Part shown: piece after piece, positions 28,301-41,519 of the stretch
Position numbering within the stretch: position 1 is the first letter of the stretch
Layout of the letters: every line of letters starts with the position of its first letter
From: Apophysomyces variabilis
Lineage: Eukaryota; Mucoromycota; Mucoromycetes; Mucorales; Mucoraceae
Reading direction: 5' to 3'
Length of the DNA: 64,000 bases
Assembly (NCBI GenBank): GCA_002749535.1
Contig: MZZL01000075.1
Location: 186,001-250,000 of the forward strand
Notes under the pieces: generated by a model
Databases searched by the model: none
What the model saw: the letters and a program-made list of their open reading frames with translations, nothing else
Told to the model about the DNA's origin: nothing
Translations under genes and position numbers: made by a program

Positions 28301-28872
28301 CGAGGAAAATTCCCAGCAGCAACCTATAAAGCAATGACGGAAGTCGTTGATAACATGGCTGCATTAGTGCATAGCATGGTATGTTATTTATATGCTTGGG
28401 AAAAAAGGAAGGAAGGGAACGGAGATAACCAACAAGGTTATAGGGTTACACAGCCATACGAATGGATCCTGCAAGACGAAATAGACTGGGTACTTTCGCA
28501 CCAACGGAAGCAAGAGATTATGTAGGCAAAGAAAAAGAAAGATTATGCCAACGGACGACTGAATGATGTTTTTGTTTGCAGATTGCTTGCATTATGACAA
28601 CGTTCAAAGTGGTATCCGCAACCATGGCAGCTAAGACACAGTTGCCACCTTATATGATCTCTCCTAGGGAAGCAAAGCAAAGATACGAAAAGTCCATGGG
28701 TGATGCAGCAGCCCTTTTAAGTCCAGCAAACGCTTTCTACGACGATGCAAGTTACAGTGCCTATGTGATCAACAGTTTGGCGTTTGCCTATGAATTGCAA
28801 AAGTTGGTAGACCTCGCTACCGATTTATTGGGTTCTGAGAACCCGGAAGAGTGGCTACTTATGTACTGTTAA
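25321..28872 (+). CDS. ArAE/FUSC-type multi-pass membrane protein (BRE4-like)
   Basis: 959-residue membrane protein of the fungal family combining a six-helix N-terminal domain (ArAE_2_N), a central FUSC/aromatic-acid-exporter-like bundle and a DUF2421 tail; yeast BRE4 is the named relative. Exons: 25321-25618, 25672-25685, 25753-25999, 26055-26092, 26152-26202, 26302-27536, 27630-27819, 27883-27957, 28016-28378, 28444-28521, 28582-28872. Seen: hydrophobic helices from about residue 55 (VALLIALIMG, ALLVAIVMVFYFPV), a long soluble stretch from the 1.2-kb exon, then a second bundle beginning VFFAFKTAVGVVLLAIPSW and including GTVVGAVLGIIVWEI and LLAVVIGVAASAILALVPYP, and a helical tail with TQLPPYMISP. 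The 78-nt exon at 28444 is read in a frame different from the long open frame that runs through the introns. Likely an organic-acid or drug efflux component; it sits between two acid-CoA ligases. Confidence 0.82.
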
Positions 28873-29074
28873 AAGAGTACAGAAAGTAAAGTTCAAAAAG
28901 AAAGAGCGAGACATTACACATCATCATTTGAAAAAAGAAACATCACATTCATTTTGCATTGATCTCCGAGTCTTAGAGTTACACCATGATACATGATGTA
29001 TTTAAAAAACGCACGTACACACATAATCATAAAATAAACTATCCTTCTTTTGTTTCTTTAACTTCTTTTTGATC

Positions 29075-31418
29075 ATGGTAATCCAGTCTGAATTTGTGCC
29101 CATCACAGAGTCTTCGGTGGGAGTCGTGCAGTTTGTCTTCTCCAACCCTAGACGGGTACCGGAAGACCGACCGGTGTTAGTGGATGCGTTAACTGGAAGA
29201 TTCATTACCCTTGCAGGGTTGAAACGCGATGTTAGGCGTTTCGCAGCAGGACTGCAAGACGTCTTGCAATTTCAGAAAGGAGACGTTTTGGCCTTGTATG
29301 CACCCAACTTGGTAAGTTTGCTTGCCAACAAGCCATACGTTTCTGTTTTCTATGTCTAACCTGTGAGTTGTCTTGCCTTTTTTTTCCCTTTTTCTTTTGT
29401 TTTTCTTGCATAATAGGTGGATTATTCAGTTCCACTGTTTGGTGCCCTGGCAGCTGGTATGTTAACAAGTTACACTCGTTTCACAAATCGTTTTGTTTAT
29501 CCTCTCAACATGTTCGCATTTCTTTTTCTAGGTGGAACCACGTCAACTGCTAATCCTACCTACACACCGCAAGAGCTTGCTCATCAGTTGGAGGATGTGA
29601 ACGCTAAAATCCTTATTGCTCATCCACTCAACCTGGATTCAGCTCTTACGGCAGCCAAAATGGTCGGATTATCGAAGGATCGCGTGTTCATCTTTGGAGA
29701 CAAAACGGTGAAAGGCGTTCGACCCTATACAGATGTCTTTTTGGGTCAACGAGAAGCCATCCCTGTTGAGTGGACGAAGGAAGAAACAAAGGAGCGTGTG
29801 GCCTACTTGTGTTTCTCCTCAGGAACAACGGGTAAACTCTGTTTATTTCAAGCCAAGTGGCATGCTGATTGACAAACTCCCTTCCTATTTTTCTTTCGAT
29901 GTTTTTGTCCAAACAAATCAGGCAGAAGCAAAGGTGTCATGACAACGTGAGTGACCAAACTATCAAAATCAAACAGAAAAAAAAAGCATTCAGCTGACAC
30001 TGTATTCATTGGGCGGTCGATGGCAGGCATCATAACCTTACGTCCAATCTTCTGCAACTGATGGCTGTAGAAGATGCAACTATCAACAGTCAGGTCGACC
30101 GTATGCTTGGCTTGCTTCCATTCTTTCACATGTACGGTCTTTACCTGATGCTTCATGCTGCTCTTTATTGGGGAATACCCGTCTTTGTGTTGCCTCGTTT
30201 TGACCTCACTCAATTCTGTGAAACGATACACAAATACCGAATCACTTATGCACCGCTCGTTCCGCCCATTCTGGTCTTATTGGCCAAAGACCCTAGCGTG
30301 GAAAAGTATGACTTCTCCTCTGTTACAAAGATCGTTTCTGGCGCCGCACCTTTAGGCGCTGACCTAGCAAAGCAAGTCCTTAAACGATTCCCACATCTGA
30401 AGATCAAGCAAGCCTATGGTATGAGTGAATTGTCGCCAGCAGCTACGCTCGAGCCTGATGATCGGATCATTGTTGGTATGTCAGTTTTGATTGATACGAA
30501 AAGGCAGAATAAAAGGAAGAAAAAAGAACATAGAAAGCTGACAGACGTGTATCTCAACTTTTAGGTTCAGTCGGTCTTTTACTTCCTAGTATGTCTGCAA
30601 AAATTGTAGATGAAGATGGCCAAGGTAAAAGGGCAGAATGTTCACGAGAACAGTTGGAATCGAGACGCGACCTCTTATGACACATATTCTGTTGTTTAAT
30701 ATAGAGGTTGGACTGAATCAGCGTGGCGAACTGTGGCTTAAGGGTCCTAATGTCATGAAGGTAAATCGCTTTTTAGATCGTTGGCATGGAGATTGAAAAA
30801 AAAAAATTTTTTTTTGGTTCTTGTTTAATAGGGTTACATTAACAACGCCGAGGCCACGGCAGATTGTATTGACTCGGAAGGGTATTTCCATACAGGAGAC
30901 ATCGTTTACGTGAATGAAAAAGGTCACTTCTTTGTTGTGGATCGTGTTAAGGAATTGATCAAATACAAAGGCTTCCAGGTAATGTCTAGTCGACGCACCG
31001 GAGATCTTCTTTTTCTTCTTAACAGCGCTTCTTTTAAAAAAGGTACCACCAGCGGAACTGGAAAGTCTATTGGTATGTCTTGGTTTTTGTACGACATCGG
31101 CAATGATAGGCTTATTGCTGTGTTCATCTTTGTTAGCTCGAGGCCCCTCTTGTTGCGGATTGCGCAGTCATTGGGATTTTTGATGAAGAACAGCAGACAG
31201 AGTTACCTTGTGCCTATATTGTGTTGAAACCGGGAGTACCAGCAACAGATGAAACGCGTGGAAAGATCATGAAATTCGTTGCCGATCAAGTCGCGCACTA
31301 CAAACAAATACGAAGCGTTCGGTTTATCGATGAGATCCCCAAAAGTCCTTCAGGAAAGATTCTTCGTCGTATTCTACGTGACAGGGCCAACATCACAGAT
31401 AATAAGGCTAAGTTATAG
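29075..31418 (+). CDS. 4-coumarate-CoA-ligase-like acyl-CoA synthetase 2, peroxisomal
   Basis: Second ANL ligase, 541 residues. Exons: 29075-29311, 29417-29456, 29532-29831, 29922-29946, 30027-30475, 30565-30624, 30705-30760, 30832-30978, 31043-31072, 31137-31418. Motifs: [64 protein letters not shown] and [11 protein letters not shown]. The C-terminus is KAKL, so it ends in AKL, a good PTS1, and the enzyme should act in peroxisomes. It is clearly paralogous to ligase 1 but has diverged in the substrate-side motif (YGMSELSP versus YGLTETT), and its exon-exon borders only partly coincide, so the duplication is not recent. It starts about 200 bp after the ArAE-type gene and is followed 244 bp later by an MFS exporter. 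Confidence 0.91.
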
Positions 31419-31661
31419 AGTTGTAAATGGAAGGGGGCAAATTAAAGAAAACAAAGACACCAGTGTCGACAAGTTTCACGCTAAATGGATGATCGCACAA
31501 AACGGTCTTTTTATTTTTCCGCTCTCCATCTTTTGAGCTTGATCAGGCGACGGGAAACTGATGCAAACCTTTTTTTTCCTTTTTCTTTCTTGTTTCTTGG
31601 TGTTTCGGGAAAAGAAAGTATTTCTTTCTTTCTTTTTTACTTTATTCTTTAATAATCGACG

Positions 31662-34361
31662 ATGGAAGAGGCACGATCGAACAAAGCACCGTCCCGAACG
31701 TCATCTGCCGGAACAGCCACATCTGATCCAGAAGTTCTGCAAACCGACATGGAAAAAACGGTCCAAGAGAATCAGAAAGGAAAGAAAATAAAACTGGTCT
31801 TGACCTTTCTTGGGCTGCAACTGTCCTTATTTTTAGCTGCATTAGACGGGTATAGATCACAAAGAAACGAAGAAAAGAAAAAAAGAGAGAGAGGAAGAAG
31901 AAATCCAATCAACAGAGCAAAACACCATTAATACTTTTTCCTCTTTTGCAATGTTCTTTGCGACAGAACCATCGTGTCAACTGCATTGCCTCATATTGGA
32001 TCCGATTTCAATGAAATGGCAATTGTGGCCTGGGTCGCAACGGCCTACATTGTCACATTTGACGCCTTTCGTATGTTGTTTTTCTTTTCCTTTTGTCGTG
32101 GGCCGTGACAAAGTAGACTCCGCCGCTGATCGCCACCTGGATCACTTTCTATTTAGAACCTCTATTCTCAAAGTTCTCTGATATTTTCGGTCGTAAATGG
32201 ATTCTGGTGTTTGGCATCTCACTCTTTTTGTTGGCTTCTGTGTTATGTGGTGCTGCCAAGGTAAAACAAACTAAGCAGAAGAAGCGAAACAAAAAGATTA
32301 ATGATAGAAGTTCATTCTAATTCCTTTTTTTTCGTACTTTTACTTGATAGTCCATGATCATGTTAATTGTGTTTCGGGCTATCGCCGGAATTGGGGCGGC
32401 AGCCATTTTCTCCATGGTATGACAATCTATGACGCCTGAATTGAAAAATGCTGAACGATATTTCTCCGTTTTGCTTAACACCATAGGTATTTGTCATTAT
32501 ATCCGAATTGGTTCCCTTAGAAAAGCGTGGAAGTTATCAAGGGTAAGATAATAGGAACGCAAAAGGAAACGAAACAGCATCCATTGCATTTATTCATGCT
32601 TGCTTGATAGATTGGTTAATGCTGTATTTGCATTATCAAGTGTATTTGGACCTTTGATCGGTGTAAGCTAAACGATGGATTATTTGTATGATTGACCTGA
32701 AACAAAAATGAAAAGGGATCTTTCACGGACTACGTTACATGGCGATGGAATTTCTATATCAAGTGAGTCGATTTCCTTTTGAGGCAAAATGATCTCATTA
32801 CTGTAATATTGTTTCAATGCAGTTTACCGATCGGCGCTGCAGCATTGTTGGTGCTTATTTTGTTTCTACAGTTACCAACACCAAAGGACAAGTTCACGGA
32901 AAAGCTGAAGAGGATTGACTATGTTGGTATGGATAAATAAGGCTGTCGCTCATGGAATTTTTTCTCTTAATCTTTTCCGATAGGCACAGCCCTGGTCTTG
33001 GCGTTTGCCACATTATTCTTGCTTGCTTTGAATTTCGGTGGGCAGATGTTTCCATGGAAATCGGCAGCTGTCATTGTTCCTTTGGTTCTTGCCGGTATCC
33101 TTGTCGCTGCCTTGGTCATCGTCGAGGTCAAGTTTGCCAAGGAACCGTTAATGCCACCTCATTTGTTCAAAAACCGCTCCGTTGTCAGCGTGCTATTAAC
33201 TAACATCTTCTTCGGCATTGTGTTTTTCGCAATGATCTATTATCTTCCAATCTATTTCCAAGTTGTGCGCGGCGACTCGGCGATGTGGTCTGGCATTCGT
33301 ATGATTCCGATGCAGATGATTATTTGTGTTTTCTCCACTGCATCAGGTCTATTTATCTCCAAAACTGGCATCTACCGACCACTGTAAGTTACCCTATTAT
33401 GGAAAATAGCTGTTAAACAGCCTCCTCCTTTTCTTTTATTCTTCCGACTGAGCAGATTGGGTATTGGTATGGGCCTGATCACCTTATGTGTCGGTTTAAT
33501 TAGCATGTTTGGGTTGGAAACAAGCTGGTCAAGTAAGTTTGTCGGTATGCAGTCCATAATACAAAGTTTACTGAAAATTGGTAGGAATCTATGGTTTCAC
33601 CATCATTGGTGGTATGGGTAAGTCGAAAATCAGGCTGATAGACGGGTGGAAAATGCAGTTGCTAACGTACGGATAATCTTCAAGGTATGGGTTGCATGTT
33701 TTCTGCATCTATTATTGCATTGCAAGCGTCAGTAGCACCCAAGGACCTCGGTTTGTACTTTTCTTTCTCGCTTTTATTATCCACTCATTCTTTCCTCTAT
33801 CCTTCTTCAGCTGTTGTCACTGGTCTTGGCAACTTTGCACGTATCCTTGGTGGGGCTCTGGGTGTAGGTAAGTTACTAAACAGTGATGATGATCTTGTGG
33901 GATATAGATTAACTCACTAATACGCGAATATTGAAAGCCATTGCCTCTGCCGCATTGAACTCGTCTTTACAACAAGATTTACCCAATGCGATTCCCCATG
34001 ACCTGGCTGACATGGTCATTAGTTCCTCTGAATTTGTACGTCAAGGTCTTCCTCCTCAGTATCTAGATATCACTCTGCGCATCTATATCGAAGGTCTTCA
34101 ATTGATCTGGCATGTGATGATTCCTATGGCCGGCATAGGTAACGAGTTTTATCTTGATTGGTGACACATCTACTGAAACGGTTACAATGTCTCCTATTCC
34201 TAGGTTTCATCAGCGCCTTCTTTTTGAAGCATCACGAAATGAGACGACCAAAACCTGGCGCTGCTCAACCGGAATCTCAAAAGGAAGATGTGGTGGTAGA
34301 AGTTCCAAGCAGCACCACAGGACAAGGCGATAAAGAAGTCTCTCGTCCATCGGAAAAGTGA
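31662..34361 (+). CDS. DHA2-type MFS drug/organic-acid exporter (14 helices)
   Basis: 570-residue proton-coupled exporter from 15 exons: 31662-31849, 31967-32070, 32157-32260, 32351-32416, 32487-32542, 32611-32662, 32716-32762, 32823-32926, 32984-33383, 33456-33532, 33585-33617, 33685-33750, 33811-33867, 33938-34138, 34204-34361. A hydrophilic N-terminus precedes helix 1 (LGLQLSLFLAALDGTIVSTA, with the antiporter-type LDGTIVSTALP motif). Next come the loop motif FSDIFGRKW, the motif-C-like segment [20 protein letters not shown] that marks DHA exporters, and a long C-terminal cytoplasmic tail rich in Glu/Ser/Lys. The family exports drugs, toxins or small acids from the plasma membrane or vacuole. 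As the last of four co-oriented genes it may export products or substrates of the adjacent ligases (inference). Confidence 0.9.
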
Positions 34362-34461
34362 CATCTCCACCCTTACTTCAATTATATATAGGATTTACAT
34401 AGAGAACGAACATTTTTTTTCTCTACAATTATGGAACTTTTTTTTTTAGAATTTCATCTAT

Positions 34462-35566
34462 TTATACCAACAAATTCAATCTCTCGGCAATAGACAGTTG
34501 CGTGCGTGTCATGTTTGCTAAGTACACAACCATCAAAAGATCTTGCAAATGAGAGTTGAACATCTTTTCAAATGCTCCCGTATCCACTTTGGGCACAACT
34601 GAAACAGTATCCATGATATATCGGCCGATGGCATTGTTGGCTTCCTCTTTTCCAGCCTATCAAAAATTCTATCAGTCTTCCTAGCAACTCATACCTATTC
34701 TTGTAACTTACAACAACGTCGTCAACGTATTTGCTGATTCTTTGCAACATTTCTTGTAATTTGGCTACAGACACTTCAAGATGATCCATATCGGATAAAA
34801 GATGGGCTGTACGTGTATCTGATGATTTGGCAGATGCAAGCATTTCCACTAAATCAACACAATATTAGGAAAAAGATACATTCGCTTCTTCTCAATTTAC
34901 GTACATCCGCTTCGCTCAGCGTCCAAATACTTCATATCGCAAGACACGGGAAGGAACATGTAATCGCCAGGCTTCGTGGAAAAACCAATAGGTGCACTAA
35001 CCAACAAGACACACAGACGGTCAATTTATCAGCAATGTCCTTTTCTTTACCAAGCAAACCTCTGCGCTCTCTGTTTCTTTTATGTTTGCTTACCTTGCAT
35101 ATGCCTGGAGACCGAGGTCAATGCTCTTGAACAAGGCTTCGGTATCAAAAATCACATGGATAGGGTGGAAGGGCGCTGTGTCTTGAGCAAAGATGGAGTG
35201 GATAGGCGTGTCTGTGGGTGTCAGTCGCTCGCCAACCGCGTACCAGCCAAGGACTGTTTCTTCAGGGTTGACACGCTGGTGGAGATCGTGCATGTTGCGA
35301 TAATGCTCTTTGTCAACCATTAATTCGTTTGATTCTTCAGTATAGATCATGCTGAATGTGTTTCGGATTTCAATTTCGCTGCCATCATCGCTTCGGACAC
35401 CCAACAAGGCACCCACCACCTTGGACTGTTGCTCATCCCGACGTACATAGTGGTCCAAAACCGCAAACAAAACTACCGGACTCACAGTGCAAGTGAACGG
35501 ACGTTGATGGGCCGCTGTGCCGACATTGCCAATAGAAACGTACAAGGCGTCTGATTTACTTGCCAT
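34462..35566 (-). CDS. EIF3F: Translation initiation factor eIF3 subunit f (MPN protein)
   Basis: 298-residue MPN-domain subunit of eIF3. Exons in transcript order: 35094-35566, 34905-34996, 34712-34848, 34462-34656. The MPN core is seen as VSPVVLFAVLDHYVRRDEQQ, KVVGALLGVRSDDGSEIEI and ETVLGWYAVG. The JAMM metal ligands are missing: at the His-x-His position there is WYAVGERLT, so this is the catalytically dead MPN of eIF3f rather than a deubiquitinase such as Rpn11. Helical C-terminal part: HLEVSVAKLQEMLQRISKYV and the end LSIAERLNLLV. I chose the ATG at 35566 because MASKSDALYV directly precedes the MPN domain and the in-frame extension upstream is unlike the family. Its 3' end lies 100 bp from the 3' end of the MFS gene (convergent). 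Confidence 0.92.
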
Positions 35567-36705
35567 CGTCCGGTTGACAGTAAGAGAGAGAGAACGTTCA
35601 AAATCGATGCGATTTTTTTTGTGTACAAATCGGCCGTCACAACTTTTCAAGCGCAGCTCGCTCGTATTGGTCGCAAAGCATCTTCTCACCAAGTAGTATT
35701 CTGTTCTGCATCAAATTCTGTCTCCCACCGCGTTCTATGGGATGCCTTGCAAATGCAATGCTTGGCAGTCTTATTGATATTTTGATCGCTATTAAAGGAA
35801 TCTCTTGCTATGGAAGATTCTTGGCACAGCCAGAATAGTACATTGCTTGACGCTTGAATTACCTTTTTCACCTAAAGCTTTACGTATGCAAGTCGCCGAA
35901 ACTGACCGATATTCCCGTACTGTTATTGAATTTTAGCATTCATAAACTGTTACAGAGCTCATTGCTCGACCGCATGTCTTTCACAAGAGCTTTCGTTCTA
36001 TCGCAATGGAAACTTCGATCAATCTCTTGTTCTATAGCTAAGTCGCAATACATTACTATTCGAAGTAAGGCCAAGTCGACAAACGTATAATAATCGTTAT
36101 ACAGTACTGCTTTTTCAACTAGGAAAAGGCACTTCATGTAGCAAAACCCGTATGAATATCAGTTCAGGAAATTGCAAGGAACATAGATCATTATAAAGAC
36201 AATATTGGAACCTATAGTCATTCTTCCCCAAACATAAGCACTTAGCACAAACAAATGCCAGTAAATTCCTAGCATCTCCTATTTCTTAGCAATAGGAGAT
36301 GAACGTCTTTTAAATGCCCATAATCTTTCCTAACCCTCTCTAATCGTACTTTCAAGTCGTATGAATACCACGGCAGCATGTCCACCAAACCAGTAATATG
36401 AACTTTTTGAAAGGGACCGACCATGCTATCTTAATACAATTGCCGTGTCCACATAGAATATCATGGTCAAACAATGTCCATGCTTGGTTCAGGTTATAAA
36501 GAAATGGATCGGTCTCCTTTCCCATATGTATAATATAATCCAACCATCCAAAAGAGAGAAATCCCGTGAACTGCTTGGTTTCTGCTCTGCAAAAAAGATC
36601 CCTTGTTCATTTTGTTCTGAACTGTCTTTGTTTAAACAACGAGTCTGGGCGTAACGTCTGCGTGTTGGTAAAACAAAGAGAGATACAAAAAAGTAAGGTA
36701 CGAGC
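35567..36705. other. Intergenic: eIF3f promoter and eL34 downstream region
   Basis: No coding region supported; reading frames here lack family features. Holds the strong hairpin at 36273-36301. Confidence 0.5.
36273..36301. repeat. Perfect inverted repeat (11-bp arms, 7-nt loop)
   Basis: catctcctatt (36273-36283) pairs exactly with aataggagatg (36291-36301) around tcttagc. It lies about 400 bp past the eL34 stop codon. Function unknown; could be an RNA hairpin or a small transposon remnant. Confidence 0.7.
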
Positions 36706-37172
36706 TTATTTCTGGGCCTTGAGGACACGCTTGACGATCTTTTGTTCCTCGATCAAGAAAGCGCGCACAATGCGGTTGCGGACGCAGTGGGAGCAACGGG
36801 AGCCACCATAGGCACGGCTGATCTTCTTCTGGGTCTTGGAGACGTTGGCAAACTCGCGAGCACGGAGAGCCTTAATCTACAATAACCAAACAGCTTAGAT
36901 CAACTTCCATCGCATTGGAAGAGGTAATTTTTCAGTACTTACACCTTGAAGAGACTCACCGCAATCACCGCAACGGGGAGCCTTGACAGGCTTCTTCTCG
37001 TACTGGTAGACAAGCTTGCCACCTAAATTCAAACGCAATTGTCCATGTCCGTTTAGCACTTCCCTTCTTCATCATGCGCATCGAAGTTCTTACCGGGAGT
37101 CTTGACAACGCGGACGCGGTTGGAGCGGGTGTTGTAAGACAAGCGACGTCTGTAGGTCAGTCTTTGGGCCAT
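36706..37172 (-). CDS. RPL34: Large-subunit ribosomal protein eL34
   Basis: 109-residue ribosomal protein. Exons in transcript order: 37094-37172, 36943-37022, 36706-36876. The N-terminus [20 protein letters not shown] and [15 protein letters not shown] are hallmarks of eL34, followed by the zinc-binding CGDC...CSHC arrangement ([13 protein letters not shown] and [17 protein letters not shown]). Codon choice is strongly biased to C-ending codons (aac, aag, cgc, gtc), as expected for a highly expressed ribosomal protein and unlike the neighbouring genes. Both introns have canonical borders and fall between the two zinc knuckles or before them. Confidence 0.96.
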
Positions 37173-38588
37173 GGCTGTACGATCATAGGGTTGGAAAAAA
37201 GATGGATGGATTCGATGGTTAATTGATCATCTTTCTTTTCTCATCTGTTGGTGCTGTACCTCTTAAAGAATTGAAAGAAGGAGCTTGCTATCTCAAGGAA
37301 CGGGCCACATTTTGCAGGCTGCTAATCCGTTGGTCCGGACCACCGGAGCATAGAAAGTAAGTCCGGTAAATTCCATAAAAAATTTCCGGACATGGATATG
37401 CCTTACGCTACCGAGTTACACGTCGATCCGCCATTGATAAAATCGCTTCTTGGAAACAATGAACATGCTGCGATAAAATTAAGTTTGCCATGGCAATACG
37501 AAGTGCCAGATTGATTCTCGAAAGTATCAGAGTGCTTGTGTACATGTTCCTCACAGTAAATCTATGGACGCCGTGCGAAAAATTTGCAGACGACGGCGTA
37601 ACTGTCCAAACCATGGGTAAGGTAAAACATGACTCTGTGTTGCAAACAGTACTATGAGATAGAACTGCCACTATCAATGACAGGTGTGATGATATACATC
37701 TGCATCCTAGGCCTTTGAGCTTAATATACATGGGCAAATATATGATGATCTTAAAACACTGCAACGACTATCCGTAAGATGGAAATCTTAGATTTTCCAA
37801 TAAACCCTATCGCAGGGCGATTCTGCTAATGTCTCTGCACATGCTTCCTCTTGGTGGCGAAAAGACTCATTTCAAACATACTCAGTCCCGCAACCATGAT
37901 GAACAGTAAAATAGCGAGCTTATATAGGGCAGGTGATTACCACGCCTCGAAACCCAGGCATTCAAAAATACTTTGCATAAAGTAGTATTAATGCTGCGGT
38001 AGCAACATTGCCTACTAAATTTTTCCGTAATCGATTTGGAAAAGCATCTCTATTGCTCTCTATGTAATAGAAAGCAGGTTGCAATGGCAGGTAGTGCCAT
38101 TGCCCTACAGTGTGACTCCCAAGATCGCTAATCAATATAGCTTATGAAGCTATTCTTATAATTTATCTTTGTAAGATGCCCATGCGTTGATCCGCGAGGC
38201 GGAAGCCTCGTCAATATGACGTTTGCTATACAGTAGAGGATTTCAGTTACTTTTATATTTCTAAATCATATAAACTGGTGATTAAAACAATTGGCTTACT
38301 GTAGCAAACGAAACAGAATCTACCTGGGGTAATTCAGTAGGCGATCTCCAATGTCTTTGAGTACGTGTTAGCGTTTAGTTGACTTGGGCATGGTTGAATT
38401 GCTGTAAAAAGGAGGATGTTTCGGACTCCTTAACCTGTTTTTATAAATTTGGCTTCCACAAGTCTACAGGCAAGACGTTATGTTCCTATAGACACCTTTA
38501 CAAAATATAAACGTAGTTGAAACCACCTAGTGCATGCTCTCTGTACAACAAAACTTTTATTTTATATGTATCTAAGCATATATTCAGT
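37173..38588. other. Intergenic between eL34 and the ABC transporter
   Basis: Bases 37173-37350 are the likely eL34 promoter. The rest is AT-rich without coding evidence. Two hairpins are visible, at 38081-38103 and 38195-38210 (cgaggc/gcctcg). Confidence 0.5.
38081..38103. repeat. Perfect inverted repeat (9-bp arms, 5-nt loop)
   Basis: gcaatggca (38081-38089) and tgccattgc (38095-38103) pair exactly. A weaker GC-rich hairpin follows about 90 bp later. It sits about 490 bp past the 3' end of the ABC-transporter gene. Confidence 0.6.

Positions 38589-41519
<2,931 letters not shown>

Noticed and set aside
28028..28525. Single 165-residue open frame in the ArAE-type gene running through 28379-28443
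   Set aside because: Reading through gives a non-family insert and cannot be joined in frame to the last exon. Two introns (28379-28443 and 28522-28581) with exon 28444-28521 in another frame restore a continuous domain and a model divisible by three.
37023..37093. Intronic snoRNA in the first eL34 intron
   Set aside because: A C-box-like atgatga is present on the transcript strand, but no CTGA D box closes it.
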